Below are positions 38,801 to 45,486 of a stretch of DNA of 64,000 nucleotides, one piece after another. The translations under genes were made by a program, and so were the position numbers. Source of the stretch: Mytilus californianus (lineage: Eukaryota > Mollusca > Bivalvia > Mytilida > Mytilidae). The notes below the pieces were generated by a model. The model was not told where the DNA came from and did not search any database. It was given only the letters and a program-made list of their open reading frames with translations. How positions within the stretch are numbered: the stretch's first letter is position 1; each line of letters begins with the position of its first letter. The stretch covers positions 73,412,822 through 73,476,821 of the forward strand of contig NW_026262593.1 in NCBI RefSeq assembly GCF_021869535.1, written 5' to 3'.

Positions 38801-40412
38801 TAGAAAACATCTATTTTTTCAGCTTTCAAAAAAAGGGTTAACCTGGATAGTTAAAGGGTGTAAAATTATGTGCAACATGAAGAAGTGTATGTTGGACTTG
38901 GATTAAGATATAAATTACTCAGGAATATGCAATATAATTCTAAATAATTAAATTTTTGGATGTAACACGTCTTCTGATTGGCTGAAAGTTTTTTGTCTAT
39001 CAGCTAATAGACATAATTTTGTCATGTGACTGTGACGTCATCAATGTTTTTTCATAATATACCCCTTAAAAATGGAATTTAGAATAATATTATAAGGAAT
39101 AACTAATATTTTTTCTGTTTATTCAAAATAACCTCAAGAATGTGGTGAAGACTTTTAAATAATCTGCGCCAGTGTGCACCACATTTTTTATGTTATTTCA
39201 AATAGACAGAAAAATATTAGTCATTCCTTAAATAAAATTAAATATCCACATTCGCTTACTTGTTGTTGTTTGGACACTGTGTGTACCCGGTACATCTTTA
39301 CACTAAATCTGCTTAGTTCTAATTAGTTTTGAACATATTTTTTGTCTGGCGTACAAAATTTTAAATGACTTTATTTTTTAAGTAACTACGGTAAGTAATT
39401 TGTGTCTTTTGAGTTTTTGTAAATTGGTTTTTTTTTTTCTACTTTATATCTAAAAAGTCAAGCCATTTCAACCTGATGTTTACAATTTGTTTTTATGTGA
39501 CACCACTGTCCCACAGTTCAGTGCTCACAAACATGTTTAATTGGTATTTTATTGTGTGTATTTTTATGTTGTAATGTTATACCACTGTTTCAGGTTAGGG
39601 TGAAGGTTGGCACCTGTTAAAACATTTAAACCCGCTGCATTTTTATGCACCTGTCCTAATTCGAGAACCTGTAGTGGTTGTCGTTTGTTGGTGTGGTTCA
39701 TAAGTGTTTCTCGTTTTTTATATAGATTAGACCTTTGGTTTTCCTGTTTGAATTGCTTTTTGGTGCCCTTAATGGCTTAATGTTCCATGTGAGCCAAGGC
39801 TCCGTGTTGAAGGCCGTGCTTTGACCTATAATTGTTCACTTTTTACACATTGTGACTTGGATGGATAGTTGTCTCATTAGCACTCATACCACATCTTCTT
39901 ATTTATATTAAATCCACAACATTCTTTATGTGTCTGTCCTTGAACTCTGGAGCCTACAGAAATTCAGTGGTTTTAGTTGGTTGCTGTCTGTCATATTTGT
40001 TTTTCATTTATTGTTTTGTCATAAATCAAACAGCTAATTTCTGGTTTGAACTGATTCACATTTGTCATTTCGGGACCTTTTAAAGCTGACTATACAGTAT
40101 GGGTTTTGTTCATTGTTGAAGGCCGTACAGTGACCTATCGTTCTTAACTTTTAAGGAGGATAACTGTATTATCTCATTAGCTAACTATCAACAATCAAAA
40201 GTAAAGATATTTTTGTTAATATTATATATGTTTTACTTACAAAGATACTCCATTTCCCCCACCGATGTAAAAAGTCGGCTGCATATTGGATGGTAAACTG
40301 CATTGTGGGAGTTTAGTTTGTCGTGTTCCAGGTGATTTTTTCCCACGTTTTATGTGTGCCTTTTCCTCTGCTTCTTTTACATTGCTCTCTGTTGTTGCTG
40401 GCTCATTGGTCT
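16459..40412 (-). CDS. TTLL10-like protein polyglycylase, 9 visible exons, 5' end missing
   Basis: The exons (minus strand, 5' to 3') are 40412-40241, 38442-38324, 26408-26208, 24714-24552, 23266-23095, 22014-21874, 20873-20757, 20034-19941 and 17804-16459. Every junction has GT and AG, and all phases join, giving at least 840 residues. TTLL enzymes add amino acids to tubulin or other proteins by ATP-dependent ligation; TTLL10 elongates polyglycine chains, for example in cilia. Motifs in order: [13 protein letters not shown] (exon 1), LGWKR and [10 protein letters not shown] (2), [14 protein letters not shown] (3), the ATP-binding [15 protein letters not shown] (4), RYIMNPLLL and [13 protein letters not shown] (5), HLTNQ across exons 5/6 followed by FVQKK and TVWSMEKFN (6), [17 protein letters not shown] (7), and the metal/ATP site [14 protein letters not shown] with an intact E-x-N (8). 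Exon 9 adds about 430 Ser/Thr-rich, probably disordered residues. The order and loops fit TTLL10 better than TTL or the glutamylases, but no alignment was run. The initiator Met is upstream of 40412 and was not found. Confidence 0.85.
17875..18275 (+). repeat. Dispersed repeat family C in TTLL intron 8
   Basis: It runs from 'tgatgagttcagcctttttc' through 'ccactgtcccaggttagg', 'gtcaggagcctgtagttcag', 'gaattgtttcatatttt' and 'gttgtctcattagctatcat' to 'accTCATATTC'. This is the commonest dispersed family of the window, about 400 bp when long, and has no coding capacity. Confidence 0.8.
18609..18747. mobile_element. Short palindromic MITE
   Basis: The termini 'ggccttgcgttcataaaact' and the mirror-image 'agttttatgaccacaaggcc' form a 22-bp inverted repeat with two mismatches. 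The inside contains 'ctcagtactccgagtac' and 'ttttgattggttgatttctg'. A diverged copy in the opposite orientation lies at about 38575-38712. Confidence 0.75.
19190..19545. repeat. Dispersed repeat with internal duplication
   Basis: 'agattcagcatatcaaaga' near 19289 recurs near 19448 as 'agattcagcatatcaaaaaa', about 159 bp apart, each followed by a 'cccaagaattcaa'-like block. Open frames exist on both strands (19186-19536 plus, 19221-19457 minus), but neither has a domain. It lies in a TTLL intron. Confidence 0.6.
19941..20034 (-). CDS. TTLL10-like exon 8 (catalytic E-x-N)
   Basis: The acceptor is 'atttattgcag' and the donor is TGT followed by GTAAGT. It encodes [20 protein letters not shown] and [10 protein letters not shown]. 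Glu and Asn of E-x-N, which bind Mg-ATP in TTL enzymes, are present. Confidence 0.92.
20190..20495 (+). repeat. Dispersed repeat family C, diverged copy
   Basis: It keeps 'ccatcccaagtcaagagcc', 'attgaattgtttcatattt' and a final 'ataccacatctctta'. It is intronic in TTLL. Confidence 0.7.
20757..20873 (-). CDS. TTLL10-like exon 7
   Basis: The acceptor is 'tttatttcag' and the donor is AAG followed by GTATGA. It is 39 whole codons and encodes the CFNSVKHKL helix and [17 protein letters not shown], the strand with the metal-binding Asp of the TTL fold. Confidence 0.92.
20930..21150 (+). repeat. Dispersed repeat family J in a TTLL intron
   Basis: It starts with 'gactgtcatacaagtgagag' before 'gtttagctagctataaaacc' and ends with 'gaattttccttggggttcgg'. 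The same outer block appears in inverse order at 25550-25580. Confidence 0.7.
21715..21835 (+). repeat. Dispersed repeat family A fragment
   Basis: 'gtggagcaggcactgctgac', 'ccttcgggagcacctcag' and a final 'cttggtatctttgtcctat' match the 23430-23620 copy. Confidence 0.6.
21874..22014 (-). CDS. TTLL10-like exon 6
   Basis: The acceptor is 'tatctctacag' and the donor is ACG followed by GTAAGT. It is 47 whole codons and encodes [20 protein letters not shown] and a helix ending DWVKNILT. Confidence 0.9.
22030..22330. repeat. Imperfect direct duplication in a TTLL intron
   Basis: The blocks 'gcaatcttcctgtgaag', 'agggatctgggtt' and 'aaaactt/gt' occur at about 22050-22100 and again at about 22231-22280, about 180 bp apart. 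They are non-coding. Confidence 0.6.
22902..23130 (-). repeat. 89-90-bp tandem triplication covering the exon 5 end and donor
   Basis: Three copies of the block 'gggagataattacctgattt' plus 'gtgagatgaatgctcaga' lie at 22902, 22991 and 23081. The copy nearest the exon contains the true donor (23095/23094). The far copy keeps an identical CAG-GTAATT donor at 22916/22915. The middle copy has TAG-GTAAAT at 23005/23004. A partial fourth copy precedes them at about 22868. Confidence 0.88.
23095..23266 (-). CDS. TTLL10-like exon 5
   Basis: The acceptor is 'tctttttcag' and the donor is CAG followed by GTAATT. It encodes [19 protein letters not shown], then a hydrophobic strand and a surface loop, and ends LSIHLTNQ. 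Its last about 40 bp plus donor are repeated twice more in the following intron. Confidence 0.93.
23430..23620 (+). repeat. Dispersed repeat family A, best copy
   Basis: 'gtggagcaggatctgctaac', 'ccttctggagcacctgag', 'cagtttttggtggggttagt', 'gttgctcagtc' and 'gtactgttgtttg'. Intronic in TTLL. Confidence 0.7.
24552..24714 (-). CDS. TTLL10-like exon 4 (ATP-grasp core)
   Basis: The acceptor is 'atattttcag' and the donor is AAG followed by GTAGGT. It encodes [19 protein letters not shown], the nucleotide-binding lysine and glycine-rich turn of the ATP-grasp fold, then a charged helix and the start of the IVQRYI strand. Confidence 0.93.
24755..24912 (-). repeat. Dispersed repeat family C, inverted partial copy
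   Basis: 'ggagatgtggtatgattgcc', 'gagacaactatctgccaaag', 'ggcaaccgttcagccttcaa' and 'gtcggctataataggccc' are the reverse complement of the family C end. Confidence 0.75.
25375..25580 (-). repeat. Dispersed repeat family J, inverted copy
   Basis: 'ccgaactccgaggaaagttc', 'caaaatcaaaagctcaaaac', 'cacatcaaacgaatgg' and 'ggttttatagctagctaaac' are the mirror of the 20965 copy. The short open frames over this stretch are spurious. Confidence 0.7.
26208..26408 (-). CDS. TTLL10-like exon 3
   Basis: The acceptor is 'gtattttcag' and the donor is AAG followed by GTAAAA. It encodes [16 protein letters not shown], then a helix and [15 protein letters not shown]. The intron before it is 11.9 kb and contains the Penelope-like element. 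Confidence 0.9.
26995..27105 (-). repeat. Dispersed repeat family C, inverted partial copy
   Basis: 'agatgtggtatgagtgccaa', 'tgagacaactctccatc' and 'accattataggtcaaagta', ending in 'gccttcaacacag'. This copy shows the sequence of the site into which the Penelope-like element inserted elsewhere. Confidence 0.75.
27490..27900 (+). repeat. Dispersed repeat family C, long copy
   Basis: Full order of blocks: 'gttaagcctctttcaactga', 'accactgtcccaggttagg', 'gtcaggagcctgtaattcag', 'gccttttatagctgactgtg' and 'ggcaatcataccacatcttc'. Confidence 0.82.
28030..28265. repeat. Direct duplication, about 128 bp period
   Basis: 'tttgcatgaataaa' is followed by 'attataacaaacg' and 'gaaactgcattt' and recurs about 128 bp later. 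Two copies, non-coding. Confidence 0.7.
29175..29540 (+). repeat. Dispersed repeat family C, long copy
   Basis: 'ccccaggttatggggagggt', 'ctgtcccaagtcaggagcct', 'ggggccttttatagccgacc' and 'ttgtctcattggcaataata'. Frames on both strands in it are spurious. Confidence 0.8.
29923..30050. repeat. Direct duplication, about 62-65 bp
   Basis: 'cactgattctatcaaaatag' and 'cactgattctaccagaacag' each lead to 'catctagtt' or 'tatctagtt' and then 'tttaaagggagataatt' or a close variant. Confidence 0.65.
30088..30245 (-). repeat. Dispersed repeat family C, inverted copy
   Basis: 'ggtgtggtatgagtgccaat', 'accattataggtcaaggtac' and 'caccgaacagcaagctataa'. It is an uninterrupted version of the repeat split by the Penelope-like element. 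Confidence 0.78.
30941..31476. mobile_element. Palindromic MITE interrupted by a younger repeat
   Basis: The left half (30941-31045) begins 'attactgtggattcattttt' and reaches 'gccaaagtctgcgtacaag'. The right half (about 31372-31476) resumes with 'ggttgaacatttaaattcatg' and ends 'gaataatgatgaatct'. The 325 bp between are family C/H sequence. The uninterrupted order is seen at 15774-15983. Confidence 0.7.
31046..31372 (+). repeat. Mixed family C/H repeat nested inside the MITE
   Basis: It contains 'gtcgtttgttaatgtggttc', 'ttttatatagattagaccgt', 'gtgagccaaggctccgtgtt', then the family H block 'ggtcgggttgttgtctcttt', and ends 'cataccacatcttcttat'. Confidence 0.65.
32415..32497 (-). repeat. Family C repeat, part before the Penelope-like insertion
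   Basis: 'agaagatgtagtaattgagt' and 'tgccaatgagacaattctcc' lead to 'gtaaacaattataggttaa', where the sequence breaks off. It continues at 36002. Confidence 0.85.
32484..32497. repeat. Target-site duplication, left
   Basis: CAATTATAGGTTAA, identical to 36002-36015. In uninterrupted family C copies the sequence continues into 'aagtacggcc', as it does at the right end. Confidence 0.85.
32653..32695 (-). ncRNA. Hammerhead ribozyme core in the Penelope-like tail
   Basis: The minus strand reads CTGATGA (plus 32689-32683), then stem II GGTGCC/GGCACC closed by a CTA loop (plus 32681-32667), then GAAA (32666-32663), then a very short stem III (AC-AT-GT), then C17 at 32657 as the predicted cleavage base. 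Stem I begins with three pairs (CTA with TAG-type pairing between 32690-32692 and 32656-32654) before an internal loop. All invariant core bases are present. One extra C (32682) lies between CTGATGA and stem II and may pair with the G of GAAA. Such minimal type I hammerheads are known in Penelope-like elements. Activity is inferred. Confidence 0.8.
32833..32998 (-). repeat. Inverted copy of the element's 3' end, left arm
   Basis: These 166 bp are the reverse complement of 35838-36003 without a mismatch that I could find. They include the last 39 codons and stop of ORF2 in the minus direction. That is why an antisense open frame (32882-33166) ends in the same residues as ORF2. Confidence 0.93.
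33065..35314 (+). CDS. Penelope-like ORF1: reverse transcriptase and GIY-YIG endonuclease
   Basis: 749 codons, ATG at 33065. A basic N-terminus ([15 protein letters not shown]) is followed by a leader domain with [14 protein letters not shown] near residue 155-170. The RT part shows the PKIHK and GRPIIS block, the [14 protein letters not shown] strand (first catalytic Asp), the [13 protein letters not shown] loop, and the active site [12 protein letters not shown] with Asp398-Asp399. The C-terminal part has a Cys-rich knuckle ([13 protein letters not shown]) and, from residue 655, a GIY-YIG nuclease: [19 protein letters not shown], then SLKERFRGH. Target-primed reverse transcription of the element RNA after nicking by the GIY-YIG domain is the family mechanism. 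No stop or frameshift is present, so it may be functional. The antisense frames at 33497, 33847 and 34123 are shadows. Confidence 0.95.
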   Translation: MPRTRKFIKHNIYKKIKNKPQKDTCAVINLSKKQLTYAQHSVLQKGLSFCPTPGPLNELELFRDTLIFNRRIRLKHHFQKKNDTSESTYTPNPFKLPTGWTPPAGRNKDLDTFLNLTSDDISQIPKTGFIRKNLNRNQFRALNELKNDQTITLKPADKGGAIVIMDTIDYMREADRQLSNTTFYEEVNKDLNPKIAKEIKEFILDIKHKLPETLHEFLLQKHWRTPLFYLLPKIHKTGNPGRPIISQINSPTANMSKVVDHYLKPFIKDIPSYIKDTTHFLQKIESLGDIPPNSLLVTADVSSLYTTIPHREGILAAKEILNNRQENSPATWILLRFMHFILTKNCFKFGNKYYMQIMGTSMGTIMAPEYAIIFMDKLEREFLKTQVLKPLVWWRYIDDIFFIWPHTRKDLDSFISALNQFHPSIKFTSHISTEKVDFLDTTVVNNQGKLHTTLYTKPTDAHLFLHYNSCHPKHQKESIPFSQALRIRRICTEINDFEFHTNRLKEHLLTRGYPRQVVDSAISKAKSLNRNDLLKPKETDQPVKPDMIPLVINYHPKIKNLNGTINQRKDILKRTPETQTLAKQKLIVSYRRALSIKQILVKTEIVRKQTRKGSHPCGKNCYLCRLMKTAESAKSTVNSYQIDIKHEITCNTESVVYLIECKQCKKQYIGQTGNSLKERFRGHLQDINTENNTKPVSKHFTSNGHNKHDVTITGITTTEQNINVRLRTEEALIHKFGSTEPWGLNRRYG
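35307..35954 (+). CDS. Penelope-like ORF2: C2H2 zinc-finger protein
   Basis: The frame opens from a TTG further up, but the first ATG is at 35307 and overlaps the ORF1 stop by 8 nt, in the +1 frame. This gives 215 residues. Two C2H2 fingers follow each other: C22-x2-C25-x12-H38-x4-H43 and C52-x2-C55-x12-H68-x4-H73. After a charged middle part there is an acidic tail with two Ile/Val/Met-Asp-Leu-Thr motifs (VMDLTQED and [11 protein letters not shown]) that look like SUMO-interaction motifs. Translation may depend on reinitiation after ORF1 or on its own transcript. A role in nucleic-acid binding or targeting is inferred. Its last 39 codons are duplicated in the inverted tail. Confidence 0.82.
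   Translation: MANTKITKRKETTGTFTRRFNCKKCPKTFCSISTLRRHHKERHEPVATMFECKHCVATFTRKSNAVTHLKSKHPDKAREDYNSFQQNPREMAKAIEKWRPPFEAVQKKEWNGKTPTFRTIPAKSPYEYHQSSTSKPKKPSTSDLEQDLYLSDSDSSLNNTPQYITNDYGYVMDLTQEDYIDLTTSSSDETICLDELPEELWDRHVFVHSIYNIFS
35838..36003 (+). repeat. Right arm of the Penelope-like inverted repeat
   Basis: This mirrors 32833-32998 and ends within the target duplication. The right end stops only about 48 bp past the ORF2 stop, while the inverted left copy continues a further 335 bp with the ribozyme. Confidence 0.92.
36002..36015. repeat. Target-site duplication, right
   Basis: CAATTATAGGTTAA, matching 32484-32497. Confidence 0.85.
36002..36190 (-). repeat. Family C repeat, part after the Penelope-like insertion
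   Basis: 'aagtacggccttcaacacag', 'ttggttcacaccgaacagc', 'aaaacaattcaaacaggaaa' and 'aacaaacaaccactgaacaa' continue the copy cut at 32497. Confidence 0.85.
36190..36930 (+). repeat. Family E tandem repeat, about 362-bp period
   Basis: 'gatttaacaagattttgtat' near 36201 recurs near 36563. Each 362-bp unit holds two related half-units that share 'tagtttgcctcaaccaaatg', 'aaacttatacacaatgtgta' and 'ttaccacaaaacac'. An inverted relative lies at 51900-52430. Confidence 0.82.
36950..38320. other. AT-rich part of TTLL intron 2
   Basis: Contains an AT microsatellite (about 37423-37447) and short chance frames; no exon or recognised repeat. Confidence 0.45.
38324..38442 (-). CDS. TTLL10-like exon 2
   Basis: The acceptor is 'ttgcttacag' and the donor is AAG followed by GTAAAT. 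It joins exon 1 through a split Leu codon and encodes [12 protein letters not shown], then [16 protein letters not shown]. Confidence 0.88.
38575..38712. mobile_element. Palindromic MITE, diverged copy
   Basis: 'caggtaccatctttgttctc', 'aactcaaccaatcaaaatac' and 'gtacttcaagtattgagtaa', ending 'gtcttatgactgagag', are the reverse of the 18609-18747 element with many changes. It lies in TTLL intron 1. Confidence 0.55.
39460..40195 (+). repeat. Two family C copies head to tail
   Basis: The first (39460-39905) ends 'catttagcactcataccaca'-like. The second (39905-40195) starts at 'aatccacaacattctttatg' and ends 'tctcattagctaac'. They lie immediately downstream of TTLL exon 1 in its intron. Confidence 0.72.
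40241..40412 (-). CDS. TTLL10-like exon 1 (first visible)
   Basis: The acceptor is 'ttgtatctttcag' and the donor is TT followed by GTAAGT. It starts with the last two bases of a split codon, so an upstream exon must exist. A basic linker ([15 protein letters not shown]) leads into the start of the TTL core, [13 protein letters not shown]. Confidence 0.85.
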
Positions 40413-40699
40413 CTGAAAGATACAAATATAAAGTTGTATTTTTTTATTTGTTACAATATAAACCCTGTAGTGATGATGTATTAGGGTTGGGTTGAAGTTT
40501 ACAGAAAATGAACAAAAAATACAGAATAAAGGGCCAAAAAAAATAAACATAGAAAATAAGCTATGAAATAAGAAAAAATTACCCTGCATCAAGACACTCC
40601 TTTATTCCTATTGTAAACTTATGTTTATCATGTGGGGTTGAAAAAATTATTTCAAAGACTGAACCTGTTTGTAAAGTATTATTTTTGCACTGATTCCAA

Positions 40700-41000
40700 C
40701 CTTGCATAAAGATCACGTTTAGGCAGCAACCATTTAACTTCAAGGGAAGGTTATCGTTTTTTGTCTGAGTCAAAACATTTTTTTTTTGTTTTTCAACGCT
40801 ATCAATCAAGTTACTTTTTTCAAACTTTAACACTATAAGGTATGGGGAAAATCTGGATTCAGAATATTTTTTTTTGTCATCTGCTTGGTACGTCAGACAA
40901 CCACAATATTTTTTTTAATCACATTGGGGATCAGAATACTTTTTTAGAAAAAAAACATAACCCCCCCTTTGAAGTTAAATGGTCGTTCCTTTACTATTGG
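40700..41000. repeat. Short inverted repeat upstream of TTLL exon 1
   Basis: 'accatttaacttcaaggga' plus 'aggttatcgttttttgtc' near 40728-40765 mirrors 'aacataacccccc' plus 'tttgaagttaaatggtcg' near 40956-40986. It resembles a degraded MITE with about 40-bp arms. Open frames over it are considered spurious. Confidence 0.5.
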
Positions 41001-41309
41001 GATATAATTGTAAATCGTGAAGTAACCATGCAAGAAGAGAAAACTTAGCGAACATTGAAGGTCATGTTTTTCTGTTTATGACGTCTTTATACACGAAATC
41101 CATTGGATGTTCGATGTGTACCTATTGATATTTTAGTCTTAGATGCATGATTTATTTTATAAGTTGTTATTGGCTTTGATCTAGCTGTCGGTAACTGTGA
41201 GTACTCTTAGATCTGTACTATAGTAGTGTCTTTTTGTTGTGGGGATGTATAAGTACCCTGCCACGTCCACTCTGTGTTTTTTTTATAGATGTATTCCTAT
41301 TTGTATCCA

Positions 41310-41705
41310 TCTGTTGAGTTAAGCCTTTTTCGACTGATTTTTATAGTTAGGTCTTAAATTGTACTGTTACACCACTGTCCCAGGTTAGGGGGAGGGTTTG
41401 CGCCTTCAAACGAGTTTAACCCCGCCACATTCTGTATGTGCCTGTCCCAAATCAGGAGCCTGTAATTCAGTGGTTGTTGTTTGTTGTTGTGTAACATATC
41501 TGTTTTTCGTTCATTTTTTTGTACATAAAGTAGGCCATTAATTTTCTCGTGTGAATTGTCTTACATTTGTCATTTTGAGGCCTTTTATAGCTGACTATGT
41601 GGTATGGGCTTTGCTCATTGTTGAAGGCCGTATGGTGACTTATAGTTGTTATTTGGTCTCTTGTGGAGAGTTGTCTCATTGGCAATCATACCACATCTTC
41701 TTATT
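41310..41705 (+). repeat. Dispersed repeat family C, long copy
   Basis: 'gttaagcctttttcgactga', 'accactgtcccaggttaggg', 'aaatcaggagcctgtaattc' and 'gttgtctcattggcaatcat'. Confidence 0.8.
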
Positions 41706-41759
41706 TTCATATTAGTGAAAAAATTCCTTCTTTACAGTACAATGTATTGAGAAGTTAGC

Positions 41760-42310
41760 GCCACTTAGGTCAAGTCTATATATATAGAAAATTTGAACTT
41801 TGTTGAACTGTCAAGTTCATGGTTCACCGCGCGGCCTTTACCTACAAAACAACAAAAATTGGTGTTCCATGAATAACAAGCATTCTGTGAGTATTGCATG
41901 GCAATACATAGTCCCCTACTGGTTAAAAATTCATTGTACTGGAATAAAATGCTAACTTTATCAATAACTTGTCATGGTGTAAACTATATAACAAATATCA
42001 AGTCAATATCTTCAAGCATGACGAAAAAAAATGTGGAAAATTGATTATCTAAGTGAATTTTCTAAGTCCAAGGACCATAACTCTGCACAAAATCATCAGA
42101 CAGGAACAAAATTTTAACTTGATCTGTAACTTTTCATGATCAAACTATATACCAAATATCAAATCAATATCTTCAAGCATGAAGAAAAAAAGTGTGTAAA
42201 ACTGATTTGCCGGACTGACGGATGAACAGACAGACGGACGGAGTGCAAACATAAAGTCGCCTTCGACTTTGTCGGTAGGGGAATAATAACGAATCCACAG
42301 TAAATAATGA
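41760..42310. repeat. Composite repeat with a MITE-like end
   Basis: Near 41980-42030 and 42110-42200 the pair 'accaaatatcaa' and 'caatatcttcaagcatga' is duplicated about 180 bp apart. Then come 'gacggatgaacagacagacg' and 'cgactttgtcggtagggga', the end type also found at about 52370-52430, and finally 'ataacgaatccacagtaaa', a MITE terminus. Confidence 0.6.
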
Positions 42311-42450
42311 ATCAACTGGCAGTCAACAATCACCTGGACTTAAAAAGTGATGTTTTTTGTCTGTGTGAATTCGAAAAGAAAAGATCCATGAGGATTAAAG
42401 GAAAATCTGTCAATTCATATAGTTCACTTAACAATTAGAAGACATCTGTC

Positions 42451-42600
42451 ATGTCAACTTGTTAAACTGTACACCAAGTGACCTATACAGAGCATTTATC
42501 AGGTCACCTTGTTTAATTGTACACCAAGTGACCTATACAGAGCATTTATCAGGTCACCTTGTTTAATTGTACACCAAGTGACCTGTACAGAGCATTTATC
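42451..42600. repeat. 50-bp tandem repeat, 3 copies plus edges
   Basis: The unit is 'aggtcaccttgtttaattgt', 'acaccaagtgacctatacag' and 'agcatttatc', starting at 42451, 42501 and 42551. Confidence 0.95.
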
Positions 42601-42914
42601 AGTTCACATAGTTCATTTGTGCAAAATGTCACATTTGTGCATTGGCAATTTGGCACCCAATATCCTTTCCTCTTATTAAGAGGAGATTATTTCAAGAGAA
42701 CATTAATAAATTGTATGCTGATGATCAATAGTCTCATACAAGATTTAAATTTATTTTCTATTTTCCAATACTTTTTCATATCTATTTTACATGGCTAAAA
42801 ATAAAATCATGTGATTCTGATTTTCGTACAGCTAAATCTTTATATTTTAGACTTGAAAGCTGCCACAATCTAAAAGGTTATACATATATATGCGCTTTTC
42901 AAAAGCCAAGCACA

Positions 42915-43070
42915 ATTTTATTTAGGGGCCAGCTGAGGACTGTACCTCCAGGTGCAGGATTTTCTCGCTGCGTTGAAGACCCATTGGTGGCTTCGGCTGT
43001 TGTCTGCTATTTGGTCGGGTTGTTGTCTCTTTGACATATTCCCCATTTCCATTCTCAATTTTATTCAAAA
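42915..43070 (+). repeat. Dispersed repeat family H
   Basis: 'tttaggggccagctgaggac', 'gcaggattttctcgctgcgt', 'ggtcgggttgttgtctctttg' (20-base core) and 'ccccatttccattctcaat'. Copies lie at 61355-61500 and, inverted, at 50948-51070. Confidence 0.82.
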
Positions 43071-43719
43071 CTAATATATTTTTTTTCAAAACCTGACATG
43101 ATAAAACAAATAAGAGCAGAATAAAAAAAAATATCCCTGTACCAATATCTTTATAAAAAAAAAAAAAGAAAAACAGAAAACCAAAAAACCTTTTTGTGTG
43201 GCCTCTGAATTAATGTAATAGCAGCCCACATATATATACCAATATTACAAAATTCACTGAAAACTCAAATTAATTTATTAGCAAATATATCAAATATCAC
43301 ATCCCAAAAATCTTTTATTTCCCATTCATCTTTTTTCTATTTATGGAAATAAACACAATCAGAGATATCGTCAATTTCTTTTTTTAATTTCAATTTCATG
43401 GTTGCTATTTTCGGTTGCTAAAACTGTCATTGTAGTCAAAGAAAAGTGTGTCAGCTTTTAAATGTCAAAGTATGACGGATGAATTAATAACTGATTAAGT
43501 ATGGATCTATCTATAAAAATAATTAAAAGTTATAAGGATATTACTTAAATCTGACTTTATTACTAATTAATTCTATTGAATCTGAAAAATTGGGGCCACA
43601 CAAAGAGGGATAAGAAAAAAAGACCTGGTTGTCTGATTTTCTTTAAACATGTTAAAATCAAAGAAAATGTTTAATTTTTTTTTCAAGCAGTCACTGAGCA
43701 ATGAAAATGAGGTCAAGGA

Positions 43720-44060
43720 CAATGGACATATGCAGGCGAGACAAAAATGAAAACAACACTTTATAAATTCTATGCATCCGAAGCGCTTTCCTGGATTTAC
43801 CTTCATTGGGAACACTCAAAGCTGAATATTTGAAGACAATTCAATGATGAATAAGAACCGAAACAGTTGAAGAGCTTGATGACAAAAAAAAAAGAACTTA
43901 ATACATGTAATAGCCAAATCCGTTCTAAGGTCAGCTTTGTCTGAGGGGGGTTGAAACCTTAGTTTCTTAATAATTTATAAATTTATAAACATACAATTTA
44001 AGAAATGTTTGTAATAAATCATGTCAGTACCTAAGTATTGACTTAACTGAGCTGATGAAA
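43720..44060 (-). repeat. Ribozyme-type repeat, inverted copy (copy 4)
   Basis: The minus strand shows 'ggttcttattcatc', 'aaatattcag', 'gtgttccca', AATGA, 'aggtaaatccagg', AAAGCGCTTC and GGATGC. The outer GTGTTC and GGATGC can still pair with wobbles, but the core reads CCAATGA instead of CTGATGA. It also contains the 'gtcagtacctaagtattgac' block found in copy 2 near 2540. Confidence 0.55.
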
Positions 44061-44715
44061 CCCTAAGTTCTTAGGTTAAGAATATTTCAGGTTACAATTA
44101 ATTTTAGGCAATAAAAACTTGCACAATGAAGCCAATCACCGATATAACCTGTAAAGATATTATGGTATATATTTTGTTGCTTACATTTTTCAACTTTTCC
44201 ATAATATTTAGTAGCTTCTCTGGTTTTTACCTTTGCAATGGATTAAAACATGCCAGTCAATTTCTCAATATCTCCATGGGGGATTGTAAGCACAAGACGA
44301 CATTATGCATCTCTTTAACATGTCAAAAGTGATTTTTACCTCATATACTATGGTTTGAAAGAGTAAATATGTGCTTACCGGTAATACCATTTATATTCCC
44401 TTTGAATGTCTGTATTTAGGTATTCAGTTTATAAGTTTATATAATAGAGACTTTCAAGAGTCTGATCAACACCTATCATGGTGAAATCCCCTATAAATCG
44501 TTAAAATTGGCAAGTCTGAAATAATCTATCCCCAACAACCCCCATGATTGTCAATATATGAGGGCATTGATGGGGCTCGAGGAATAGAGAATAATGGGAC
44601 AAGATTAGAAAAAAAATCGGTCCAAAAAAAAGAGTCAAGAAAAATGGCCCCCCTCCCCCCCAAAAAAATACAGAAAAAAAACGGAAAAAAATTAAGGACA
44701 GAGAATAATTACCAC

Positions 44716-44872
44716 AAAAATGAAGACCCCCATCTAGATCCTCATATTACATATACATCTCAGTTCCAAAAATGAAGACCCCCATCTAGATCCTCATATT
44801 ACATGTACATCTCAGTTCCAAAAATGAAGACCTCCATCTAGATCCTCATATTACATGTACATCTCAATTCCA
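44716..44872. repeat. 52-bp tandem repeat, 3 copies
   Basis: The unit is 'aaaaatgaagacccccatct', 'agatcctcatattacatgta' and 'catctcagttcc'. Confidence 0.92.
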
Positions 44873-45026
44873 AAAAAACATTTTCAAATTCTTGTTATAG
44901 TCTTCTACATTTTTCAAACAGTTAAACAATCATTTCTTCTCATATATTTCAGTTCTAAGGAAATTCCTTTTCCTCCAAAAAAAAAAAAATCTCAAAAACA
45001 AGCTTAAACAGCCCTTCCCTAGATCT

Positions 45027-45107
45027 TCCATCAATTTCTTCATTTTCCATCAACACTTGATGGACAATTGATGGAAAGTTGATGGAACTTGATGGAATTC
45101 CATACTA
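45027..45107. repeat. TTGATGGA/TCCATCAA palindrome cluster
   Basis: Several copies of TTGATGGA and its reverse complement alternate within 80 bp and can fold. A related stretch lies at 47995-48065. Confidence 0.65.
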
Positions 45108-45285
45108 AACCAAAATCAAAGAGCTGAAAGCTCTGAGGAAAAATGACGCCACTGTCCCTAATATTGTGATATTTTTTATGCAAGTCTTGATTTTCACATA
45201 CCGTAATAAGTTTAACATTGCAACATGTCTAGTAAGCATATAATTGATATTCGTATATGTGTCTGTTTTTTCAGTACAAATGAAT

Positions 45286-45486
45286 AGGTCAAGACTAACT
45301 GAATGATCTACAGTATCCAATTACTACTGGCTGTTTTTTTGTATAAATAAATAGGTCAAGACTACCGGAATGATCTACAATATCCAATGACTACTGGCTG
45401 TTTTTTTGTACTAATAAAAAGGTCAAGACTATTTGAATGATCTACAATATCCAATGACTACTGGCTGTTCTTTTGTACATATACAT
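45286..45486. repeat. 67-bp tandem repeat, 3 copies
   Basis: Starts at 45286, 45353 and 45420. The unit has 'aggtcaagactaactgaatg', 'atctacaatatccaatgact' and 'actggctgtttttttgta'. Confidence 0.92.

Noticed and set aside
40585..40833. Minus-strand frame with an acceptor-like start and a GTAATT donor, upstream of TTLL exon 1
   Set aside because: Its end phase (two bases left) does not fit the split codon at the start of exon 1, it has no TTL resemblance, and it lies over a short inverted repeat.
44040..44070. CTGATGA at 44053 and near 17870, 46877 and 63463 as further hammerheads
   Set aside because: None is followed by a stem II hairpin and GAAA at the right spacing.
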